Part shown: positions 8,179 through 16,300 of the stretch, piece by piece
How positions within the stretch are numbered: the stretch's first letter is position 1
Layout of the letters: each line of letters starts with the position of its first letter
Source of the DNA: Shimia sp. R10_1
GTDB lineage: Bacteria > Pseudomonadota > Alphaproteobacteria > Rhodobacterales > Rhodobacteraceae
Direction: 5' to 3'
DNA: 64,000 nt
NCBI RefSeq assembly: GCF_017744095.1
Contig: NZ_JAGHQX010000004.1
Location: forward strand, 124,001-188,000
Notes under the pieces: generated by a model
What the model saw: the letters and a program-made list of their open reading frames with translations, nothing else
What the model was told of the DNA's origin: nothing
The model's database searches: none
Translations under genes and position numbers: made by a program

Positions 8179-8915
8179 TGCGTAAGGCGGCTTCCTTTGC
8201 CGCCGCTCTGTTGATCCTTCTCCTGATGCAGGTGGATCCTGCGTCTGCGCAAGATGCAGCCCTTTCCATAGGGAGCGATGGATCGCTAACGGCGCGCAGC
8301 ATTCAAATATTTCTATTGATTACGGTACTCAGCCTGGCGCCGGGTATCGCGATCATGGTGACATGTTTCCCGTTCATTGTGACGGTGCTCTCGATTTTGC
8401 GACAAGCCATAGGTCTGCAGCAGTCTCCGCCCAACATGATGATGGTTTCGCTGGCCATGTTCCTTACATATTATGTAATGGAGCCAGTCTTCATGCAGGC
8501 TTGGACGACGGGTGTGCAACCGTTGCTTGACGAGTTGATAGACATAGAAACTGCGTTTCAGCGGACGACAGAGCCTTTCCGCCTGTTTATGTCCTCTCGT
8601 TTGGATCCTGACACGTTTCTGCACTTGGCGGCTTTGCGGCCAGACACTGCGGAACTTGCACCCGGACCGGATGCACCTCTTTCTGTTCTTGTGCCGAGCT
8701 TCATGCTCTCAGAAATTGCCAGGGCTTTTCAGATTGGGTTCTTGATCTTTTTGCCTTTCCTGATCATCGATCTGGTGGTTGCAGCGGTGTTGATGTCAAT
8801 GGGCATGATGATGGTGCCTCCAGCTATCGTGTCTTTGCCGTTCAAGCTGAGCTTTTTTGTAATCGCTGATGGGTGGAGTTTGATCGCAGGCAGTCTAGTT
8901 CGGAGCTATTTCTAA
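8175..8915 (+). CDS. fliP: Flagellar type III export gate protein FliP
   Basis: 246 residues. A cleavable signal peptide (about 1-26, ending DPASAQ) is followed by four hydrophobic segments with the conserved TVLSLAPGIAIMVTCFPFIVTV-type first helix region and PFLIIDLVVAAVLMSMGMMM near residues 195-215. FliP forms the core of the export gate with FliQ and FliR. The start overlaps the fliN stop by four bases (ATGA). It is the last flagellar gene on this side; the next gene, 89 bases on, is unrelated, so the flagellar block is interrupted here. Confidence 0.95.
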   Translation: MMRKAASFAAALLILLLMQVDPASAQDAALSIGSDGSLTARSIQIFLLITVLSLAPGIAIMVTCFPFIVTVLSILRQAIGLQQSPPNMMMVSLAMFLTYYVMEPVFMQAWTTGVQPLLDELIDIETAFQRTTEPFRLFMSSRLDPDTFLHLAALRPDTAELAPGPDAPLSVLVPSFMLSEIARAFQIGFLIFLPFLIIDLVVAAVLMSMGMMMVPPAIVSLPFKLSFFVIADGWSLIAGSLVRSYF

Positions 8916-9004
8916 CGCTGAAGCTTGCATGTATCGCTTTTGTCTTTGAAGCGGTGCATGCTATTTGGAATATGGCGTGAAAAGAAAATTCGGTAGCGAG
9001 CCTC

Positions 9005-9955
9005 ATGAACTTTAAGGCAACTTTGTTGGCGCTGTTGGCCTTTGCGCTGTTTTCCACGCACGATGTGGTGGCGAAGCTTTTGGGGGCTACTTATTCGCCG
9101 TTCCAAATCGTGTTCTTTGCGTCGCTGTTCTCATTTCCGCTGGTCACAATCATGCTCGTGCGTGATCCCACGCAAGGCAATTTACGTCCCGTGCATCCCT
9201 GGTGGGTGGCGTTGCGATCCCTTTGCGTTGTTGTCGCACCGGTTGCAGGATTTTATGCTTTCACGCGCCTACCGCTGGCGCAGGTGTATGCAATTCTGTT
9301 TTCGTCTCCTTTGCTGATTACGTTGATCTCGATTCCGATTCTGAAAGAGAAAGTCGGGCTTTGGCGAATGTTGGCGGTTGTATTGGGTCTTGGTGGCGTA
9401 TTGATTGTTGTGAGGCCCGGGGCAACGGAACTCAATTTGGGTCATGCCGCAGCAATCATCACCGCGCTGAGCACTGCGTTCCAGTCCGTGATTGTTCGAA
9501 AAATCGGCCGTGAAGAACGCCGTGTGGTGCTGATGCTCTACCCCCTTCTTGGCAGTGTGGCCTTGATGTCTGTGGCACTTACATTTGTTTATCAACCTAT
9601 GCAGTTGATCGATCTCGGTGGTATGGCATTTGTCTCTCTATTTGGGTTTTGCGCGACGCTTTTGCTTGTCTATGCCTATACGATCGGCGAAGCGGCGCTG
9701 GTGGCGCCGATGCAATATTCACAAATCATTTGGGCAGTGATTTTTGGAATGCTGTTTTTTGGTGAGTCACCTGATCTGCCGACGATGCTTGGTGCTGCGA
9801 TCATTGTCGCCAGTGGTCTCTTCATTATCGCGCGTGAGGCGGTGGGAGGCACCTCTGAACAAACTCCCGTTCTGCGTACACGCTCGCGTGGTATTTCACC
9901 CAGCAGCATGCGGGTCAGTCTCGCATTGAAGCGGTCTGACAACCCGCGGTCTTGA
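9005..9955 (+). CDS. EamA/DMT-family exporter
   Basis: 316 residues with about ten hydrophobic helices arranged as two EamA halves (roughly 5-135 and 145-280), which defines the drug/metabolite transporter superfamily of inner-membrane exporters. The first half begins LLALLAFALFSTHDVVAKLL and the second ends MLGAAIIVASGLFIIARE. Substrate cannot be read from sequence. A hydrophilic tail of about 35 residues follows the last helix. It stands alone between fliP and the tRNA gene, with only a weak ribosome site. Confidence 0.85.
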   Translation: MNFKATLLALLAFALFSTHDVVAKLLGATYSPFQIVFFASLFSFPLVTIMLVRDPTQGNLRPVHPWWVALRSLCVVVAPVAGFYAFTRLPLAQVYAILFSSPLLITLISIPILKEKVGLWRMLAVVLGLGGVLIVVRPGATELNLGHAAAIITALSTAFQSVIVRKIGREERRVVLMLYPLLGSVALMSVALTFVYQPMQLIDLGGMAFVSLFGFCATLLLVYAYTIGEAALVAPMQYSQIIWAVIFGMLFFGESPDLPTMLGAAIIVASGLFIIAREAVGGTSEQTPVLRTRSRGISPSSMRVSLALKRSDNPRS

Positions 9956-10011
9956 TAAGTCTAAGGGGCCTTGCCAAAAATTTGCGTAACCACTATCCCG
10001 CGCCGCACGGT

Positions 10012-10088
10012 CGGAGTGTAGCTCAGCCTGGTAGAGCACTGTCTTCGGGAGGCAGGGGTCGGAGGTTCGAATCCTCTCACTCCGACCA
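10012..10088 (+). tRNA. tRNA-Pro (anticodon CGG)
   Basis: A 77-base cloverleaf can be folded: acceptor CGGAGTG/CACTCCG, D-arm GCTC/GAGC, anticodon stem CTGTC/GGCAG around loop TTCGGGA giving anticodon CGG, T-arm GGAGG/CCTCT with TTCGAAT, discriminator A and an encoded CCA. It reads CCG proline codons. An antisense ORF over it is discussed separately. Confidence 0.96.
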
Positions 10089-10311
10089 GACTGAGAGATC
10101 TTTGAGATTGCTGCGCGCTCTTTCAGTAGACGGGCAATACTGGAGGTCTCGTCGAGCGATTTGCCATTGTACATCTTGAGAATCTCGGTATAAGCCCTCG
10201 TCATACATGCGCGTGCAGCCCGCTTAGGCTTGATCTGATTCTCGATAGAGATAGGCCCGTTCGGTCGTCGCACGCACTAGAAACGCACCGATACACAAAG
10301 GGTAAAAGATC

Positions 10312-10575
10312 ATGGCAAATTCACCCCAAGCCAAGAAGCGCGCTCGTCAGAATGAACGTCGTCTCGAAGTCAACAAAGCGCGCCGCTCGCGCATTCGTAC
10401 TTTCTTGCGCAAAGTAGAAGAAGCAATCGAATCTGGCGACAAAGAAGCAGCTGTCGCAGCTCTTCGCGCCGCTCAGCCAGAATTGATGCGTGGTGTGAGC
10501 AAAGGCGTTTATCACAAGAACACCGCTTCCCGTAAAATGTCTCGTTTGGCATCTCGCGTGAAAGCTCTGGCATAA
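10312..10575 (+). CDS. rpsT: 30S ribosomal protein S20
   Basis: 87 residues, the normal S20 length, very basic, starting [17 protein letters not shown] and ending with the helix [13 protein letters not shown]20 binds 16S rRNA in the body of the small subunit. A 223-base leader separates it from tRNA-Pro; AAGGG precedes the start. A strong intrinsic terminator follows. In many Rhodobacterales rpsT lies just ahead of dnaA; here a leftward uppP gene follows instead, so the origin region is not next to it. Confidence 0.97.
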   Translation: MANSPQAKKRARQNERRLEVNKARRSRIRTFLRKVEEAIESGDKEAAVAALRAAQPELMRGVSKGVYHKNTASRKMSRLASRVKALA

Positions 10576-10600
10576 GTCAGTGTTTATAGTACTAGGAAAA

Positions 10601-10628
10601 AACGCCGCTGTTTTAGCGGCGTTTTTTT
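10601..10628 (+). terminator. Intrinsic terminator of rpsT
   Basis: Perfect 9-bp stem AACGCCGCT / AGCGGCGTT with a 5-base loop, followed by a run of T. Preceding A residues make it usable in reverse for uppP, which ends 10 bases to the right. Confidence 0.9.
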
Positions 10629-10637
10629 GTGTGATAG

Positions 10638-11441
10638 TCAGCTGTACGCAAAGCTGAGCAACGCAATACCCAGCAGGATGCGATAGACAACATACGGTGT
10701 GAAACTGATGGCGCGCAGCAGGCGCATCATCAGGATTAATGCGACCAGAGCTGCAAAAAATGAGAATACGGCAGCGATCGCGCCGTCGCGCAGGATCGTG
10801 ATGTCCGATTGAGTTGCAACGTCGATGGACAGTAGTGCTCCGCTTGCAAGAATTGTGGGTATCGACATCAGCATCGCAAGCTTGGCTGCGTCTGTACGGG
10901 CATAGCCAAGGCGTCTTGCGCCAGTGATTGTAATGCCTGAGCGGGATGTTCCGGGGATCAGGGCAATCGCTTGCCACATCCCGAGTTTCCAAGCGTCTGT
11001 CAAATTCCAGTCTTTGTCGGTTTTGGCCTGACCACTGTAACGATCTGCCCACCAGAGGACCAACCCAAAGAGTATCATAGTCCATCCGATCACACTGATG
11101 GAGCGCATCATTTCGTTAAGTCCACTGACCTTCAACAAAAGTCCCGCAATAATCACGGGGACTGTTGCGACAATGAGTAAGAATGCAAGCTGCGATCCTT
11201 CAGTGTCGATTTGACCTGTTGCAAGCCGTGGAAGTCCCACCACCGCACTACGAACATCCTTCCAGAAGTAAATGACCACGGCGCCCAGCGTTCCCACGTG
11301 CGCAGCCACGTCTATAGCCAGTCCTTGGTCTGGAAGTGGTGTGACCTTGGAAAGGAGAATCAGGTGTCCTGATGAGCTAACTGGAAGAAATTCAGTTATG
11401 CCTTGAATGATTGCCACCAAAAATATGTGAAAAAGTGCCAT
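10638..11441 (-). CDS. uppP: Undecaprenyl-diphosphatase UppP/BacA
   Basis: 267 residues from the ATG at 11441 (GAGG 11 bases upstream); a GTG nine bases earlier is too close to that site. UppP removes a phosphate from undecaprenyl diphosphate at the inner membrane, recycling the lipid carrier for peptidoglycan. Diagnostic motifs are EFLPVSSSGHLIL near residue 20 and PGTSRSGITI near 160, which hold the catalytic Glu and Arg. Seven to eight hydrophobic helices are evident. The gene stands alone and converges on rpsT. Confidence 0.95.
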   Translation of the reverse strand: MALFHIFLVAIIQGITEFLPVSSSGHLILLSKVTPLPDQGLAIDVAAHVGTLGAVVIYFWKDVRSAVVGLPRLATGQIDTEGSQLAFLLIVATVPVIIAGLLLKVSGLNEMMRSISVIGWTMILFGLVLWWADRYSGQAKTDKDWNLTDAWKLGMWQAIALIPGTSRSGITITGARRLGYARTDAAKLAMLMSIPTILASGALLSIDVATQSDITILRDGAIAAVFSFFAALVALILMMRLLRAISFTPYVVYRILLGIALLSFAYS

Positions 11442-11560
11442 AATCTGCACAACCTCGCTCTAATCAATGGAGGTATAAAGGCCCAATGAATCAAGGGGAA
11501 CATAGAATTTAGTCTCATATCGGACTTTATTTTTGAAGATTTTACACGCCGCGCACTTCA

Positions 11561-11603
11561 AAAGGTCAAAAAAACGAAATAAAGGTCAGCTGTTATGACT
11601 TTT
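11561..11603. promoter_or_regulatory. Repeated AAAGGTCA motif upstream of gltD
   Basis: AAAGGTCA occurs at 11561-11568 and again at 11581-11588, a 20-base period (two helical turns), followed by an inverted near-copy TGACTTTT at 11596-11603. The group lies about 57-99 bases ahead of the gltD start in an AT-rich stretch. This layout is what a multimeric operator looks like; the regulator is unknown. Confidence 0.4.
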
Positions 11604-11659
11604 ATGCCGTGTGGAAATTATTTACATAGCGGGGACTCAAAAATTGGGAGGCAGCTGGC

Positions 11660-13096
11660 ATGGCCAAGCAACCTATGTTGAAATTTGTAACTGTTGAACG
11701 CGACATGCCGGAGAAGCGTGACGCGACTGTGCGTAAGGACGACTTCAACGAAATTTATGCGGAATTCGCGAAGGCGAAAGCAGAAGAGCAGGCAAGTCGG
11801 TGCAGCCAGTGTGGTGTGCCGTACTGTCAAAGCCACTGCCCGCTGCACAACAATATTCCCGATTGGCTGAACCTGACGGCGACGGGTCGTCTCAAGGAAG
11901 CCTACGCTGTTAGTCAGGCCACGAACACTTTCCCAGAGATCTGTGGCCGTATTTGCCCGCAGGACCGTCTGTGTGAGGGCAATTGTGTGATTGAGCAGTC
12001 CGGCCATGGCACAGTGACCATCGGCTCTGTTGAAAAATACATCACGGATACGGCTTGGGAAAACGGCTGGGTGGACGCGCTGGCGCCAAGCGAAGAGCGT
12101 GGCGAGAGCGTGGGTATCATCGGCGCGGGCCCCGGTGGCCTGGCAGCGGCTGATCGTCTGCGCCGCGCAGGGTTTCAGGTCACCATCTATGACCGCTATG
12201 ACCGCGCAGGCGGCCTGCTGACCTACGGCATTCCGGGCTTCAAACTGGAAAAAGACGTGGTGATGCGCCGCAACCAGTTGCTGGAAGATGGCGGTGTCAC
12301 TTTCAAGCTGAACTGCAATGTGGGTGAGGACATTTCGTTCCAAGAGATCCGTGATGCGCATGACGCTGTGATCATTGCAACAGGCGTCTACAAAAGCCGT
12401 GATTTGCAAGGCCCCGGCGCCGGTGCAGAGGGTATCGTGAAAGCGATTGACTACCTCACCGCCTCCAACCGACTGAACTTTGGCGACACCGTGCCTGAGA
12501 TCGAGAGCGGTGAGCTGAATGCAGAGGGCAAAAAGGTTGTGGTGATCGGCGGTGGCGACACCGCGATGGACTGTGTGCGCACGGCGATCCGTCAGGGTGC
12601 CGAGAGCGTGAAATGTCTCTATCGCCGCGACAAAGCGAATATGCCGGGCTCTCAGCGGGAAACACAGAACGCCGAAGAAGAAGGCGTGGAATTTGTCTGG
12701 CTGTCGGCGCCGAAAGGCTTCACGGGCTCTGACAAAGTTGATGGCGTAATGGTGCAGAAAATGCGCCTTGGTCAGCCGGATGCCTCTGGCCGTCAAAGCC
12801 CTGAGGTGATCGAAGGCGCAGACTATGTGGAAGAGGCCGATCTGGTCATCAAGGCGCTGGGCTTTGAACCGGAAGACCTGCCGACCCTTTGGGGTCAGCC
12901 AGAGCTGGAAGTGACTCGCTGGGGCACTGTGAAAGCACAGTTCACCACGGGTGCCACTGATCTGGATGGGGTTTACGCGGTGGGCGATATCGTGCGCGGT
13001 GCAAGCCTTGTGGTCTGGGCGATCAAGGATGGACGGGATTGCGCAGATGCGATCATCGAACGCTTTGGCGACCAGCAGGCCGTAGCTGCCGAATAA
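11660..13096 (+). CDS. gltD: Glutamate synthase (NADPH) small subunit
   Basis: 478 residues, full length for the beta subunit, which takes electrons from NADPH by FAD and passes them through [4Fe-4S] clusters to the large subunit. The N-terminal Fe-S region has CSQCGVPYCQSHCP and CGRICPQDRLCEGNC; the FAD site is GIIGAGPGGLAAADRL near residue 153; the NADPH site is VVVIGGGDTAMDC near 292; the C-terminal GVYAVGDIVRGASLV binds FAD. GGGAGG lies upstream of the ATG. It precedes gltB, separated by 212 bases of repeats, so the two may be one operon with an internal control region. Confidence 0.97.
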   Translation: MAKQPMLKFVTVERDMPEKRDATVRKDDFNEIYAEFAKAKAEEQASRCSQCGVPYCQSHCPLHNNIPDWLNLTATGRLKEAYAVSQATNTFPEICGRICPQDRLCEGNCVIEQSGHGTVTIGSVEKYITDTAWENGWVDALAPSEERGESVGIIGAGPGGLAAADRLRRAGFQVTIYDRYDRAGGLLTYGIPGFKLEKDVVMRRNQLLEDGGVTFKLNCNVGEDISFQEIRDAHDAVIIATGVYKSRDLQGPGAGAEGIVKAIDYLTASNRLNFGDTVPEIESGELNAEGKKVVVIGGGDTAMDCVRTAIRQGAESVKCLYRRDKANMPGSQRETQNAEEEGVEFVWLSAPKGFTGSDKVDGVMVQKMRLGQPDASGRQSPEVIEGADYVEEADLVIKALGFEPEDLPTLWGQPELEVTRWGTVKAQFTTGATDLDGVYAVGDIVRGASLVVWAIKDGRDCADAIIERFGDQQAVAAE

Positions 13097-13110
13097 TCGT
13101 TAACGCCGCT

Positions 13111-13170
13111 GACATTCGGTGAAAAACCGAATGTCGGTATCGCGTCGGCCCTGCGTCGGTATCGCGACGG
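13111..13170. repeat. Hairpin plus 12-bp direct repeat between gltD and gltB
   Basis: Bases 13111-13120 and 13126-13135 form a perfect 10-bp stem (GACATTCGGT) with a GAAAA loop; no T-run follows. The 12-mer GTCGGTATCGCG stands at 13133-13144 and 13155-13166, spaced by 22 bases, and the second copy lies inside the small palindrome CGTCG-N6-CGACG. A processing, attenuation or operator role is possible. Confidence 0.6.
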
Positions 13171-13308
13171 TGCGAAAAACGGCAGAAAAAAGTTAATAAG
13201 ACAGTCGCGCTGACTATTTGGTGCCCCGCACCTGAAGCGCAAACCGCCGGAAGAAGGTTACGACTTTCGCCTGACAAGGAAAACCGGTGCGAAATATGGA
13301 GACAGCCA

Positions 13309-16300
13309 ATGACCAAATTTGATCAGAACTGGGTCAGAGCCGAGGAAGCCAAGCGCGAGTGGATGGCCGAAAATGGCCTCTACTCTGAGCAGGAGGAGCA
13401 CTCCTCCTGTGGTGTGGGGCTTGTGGTGTCCATCGACGGCAAGCCAAGCCGCAAAGTTGTGGAAGCGGGCATCACCGCATTGAAAGCGATCTGGCACCGC
13501 GGTGCTGTTGATGCGGATGGCAAGACCGGAGATGGCGCGGGTATTCACGTGCAGATCCCTGTGCCTTTCTTTTACGACCAGATCGAACGCACGGGCCATG
13601 AGCCAAATAAAGACGAACTGATCGCGGTTGGTCAGGTCTTCCTGCCACGGACGGATTTCGGCGCGCAGGAGCACTGCCGGACCATCGTGGAAACCGAAGT
13701 TCTGAAAATGGGCTATCGCATCTATGGCTGGCGTCACGTGCCGGTGGATGTGACCTGTCTTGGCGAAAAGGCAAATGCCACCCGCCCAGAGATTGAGCAG
13801 ATCCTGATCTCCAACTCCAAAGGTGTGGACGAAGACACCTTTGAACGCGAGCTTTACGTGATCCGCCGTCGCATCGAAAAAGCGGCATTGGCGGCCAATA
13901 TTGGTGAGCTGTATATCGCGTCGCTGTCCTGCCGCTCGATCATCTACAAAGGCATGATGCTGGCGGAACAGGTGGCGGTGTTTTACCCCGACCTGATGGA
14001 TGAGCGTTTTGAAAGTGCCTTTGCACTTTATCACCAGCGCTATTCCACCAACACCTTCCCGCAGTGGTGGCTGGCACAGCCGTTCCGCATGCTCGCGCAC
14101 AACGGTGAGATTAACACGCTGAAAGGCAACCTGAACTGGATGAAGAGCCATGAAATCCGCATGGCCTCTGACAGCTTTGGGGATTACGCCGAAGACATCA
14201 AACCGATTGTGCCGGGTGGGGCCTCTGACTCTGCGGCACTGGATGGTGTGTTTGAGGTGCTGGTGCGTGCAGGCCGTTCTGCGCCCATGGCGAAAACCAT
14301 GCTGGTGCCGGAAAGCTGGTCCAAGCAGGCGGTGGAGCTGCCGCAGGCATGGCGCGACATGTATTCCTATTGCAACTCTGTGATGGAGCCATGGGATGGC
14401 CCCGCCGCGCTGGCGATGACCGATGGTCGCTGGGTTTGTGCCGGTCTGGACCGCAACGGCCTGCGCCCGATGCGCTATGTTGTGACGGGTGATGGCCTGC
14501 TGATTTCTGGTTCTGAGGCCGGCATGGTGCCGATTGATGAAGCCACCGTGGTGGAAAAGGGTGCGCTTGGTCCGGGTCAGCTTCTGGCTGTGGATATGAA
14601 AGAGGGCAAGCTTTACCACGACACGGAGATCAAGGACAAATTGGCCAATGCGCGCCCCTATGGCGAGTGGGTTGGCAAGATCCGTGATCTGTCAGGAGAG
14701 CTGGATGCGGTGACTGAAACCGCGACTTTCACTGGCGAAGAGCTGCGTGCGCGTCAGATCGCGGCGGGCTTCTCCATGGAAGAGATCGAGCAGATCCTCG
14801 CGCCGATGGCTGAGGATGGCAAAGAGGCGCTGGCCTCTATGGGCGATGACACGCCGTCTGCGGTTCTGTCCAACATGTACCGTCCGCTGAGCCATTTCTT
14901 CCGCCAGAACTTCTCTCAGGTGACCAACCCGCCGATCGACAGCCTGCGCGAATACCGCGTGATGAGCCTGAAGACCCGGTTTGGCAATCTGAAGAACGTG
15001 CTGGATGAAGACGGCAGCCAGACCGAAATCGCTGTGCTCGACAGCCCGTTTGTGGCCAATGCGCAGTTTGCGCGGTTGCTTGAGGCGTTTGATGACACGG
15101 TGGTGCGCATCGATTGTACCTTTGATGCTGGCGCGGATTCCCGTGCGCTGCAGGTGGGGCTTGAGCGCATCCGCGCAGAGGCCGAAGACGCGGTGCGTTC
15201 CGGTGCGGGCCACATTGTGCTGTCTGATGAGGCGCAGGGTGCCGACAAGGTTGCCATGCCGATGATCCTCGCCACCAGCGCGGTGCACAGCCATTTGACC
15301 CGCAAGGGCCTGCGGACCTTCTGCTCGCTGAACGTGCGCTCCGCTGAATGTATCGACCCGCATTACTTTGCGGTGCTGATCGGTGCAGGTGCGACGGTGG
15401 TGAACGCCTACTTGGCAGAAGACACGCTGGCGGATCGCATTGAGCGTGGTCTGGCAGATGGCACGCTGACCGAGAATGTCGCGCGCTATCGTGAGGCGAT
15501 TGATCAGGGCCTTCTGAAGATCATGGCGAAGATGGGGATCTCGGTGATTTCCTCCTATCGCGGTGGTCTGAACTTTGAAGCGGTGGGTCTGTCCCGTGCC
15601 ATGTGTGCGGAATATTTCCCCGGCATGACCAGCCGGATTTCCGGCATCGGTGTGAGCGGCATTCAGAAGAAAATCGAAGAAGTGCACGCCAAGGGCTTCC
15701 TCTCTGGTGTTGATGTGCTGCCGATTGGTGGTTTCTACAAGGCGCGGAAATCTGGCGAGACCCATGCCTGGGGCGCGCAGAGCATGCATATGATGCAGGC
15801 AGCCTGTAACCGCGCGTCTTATCAGCTGTGGAAGCAGTACTCCGCAAAGATGCAGGCGAACCCGCCGATCCACCTGCGCGATCTGCTCGACATCAAGGCG
15901 ATTGGCAAGCCTGTGCCGATTGAAGAGGTCGAAAGCATCACCGCGATCCGCAAGCGTTTTGTGACGCCGGGCATGTCGCTGGGGGCGCTGAGCCCTGAGG
16001 CGCATAAGACGCTGAACGTGGCGATGAACCGGATTGGCGCGAAGTCTGACTCCGGTGAGGGCGGCGAAGATCCGGCGCATTTTGTGCCAGAGCCAAATGG
16101 CGACAACCCCTCTGCGAAGATCAAGCAGGTGGCTTCTGGCCGGTTTGGTGTGACCGCAGAGTATCTGAACCAGTGTGAAGAGCTGGAGATCAAGGTGGCG
16201 CAGGGTGCAAAGCCCGGTGAAGGCGGCCAGCTGCCGGGGATGAAGGTCACCGACCTGATCGCCCGCCTGCGCCACTCCACCAAAGGCGTGACGCTGATCT

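Noticed and set aside
10312..11441. Replication origin beside rpsT
   Set aside because: rpsT often adjoins dnaA in this group, but here uppP follows, and I saw no dnaA gene or cluster of DnaA boxes.
11618..12796. 392-codon leftward ORF opposite gltD, and 13258-14619 opposite gltB
   Set aside because: Same antisense bias; His/Arg/Thr-rich low-information translation, no start signal and no family motif.
13111..13135. Hairpin after gltD taken as an intrinsic terminator
   Set aside because: No T-run follows the stem on the gltD strand, so it was listed as a repeat of unknown role.
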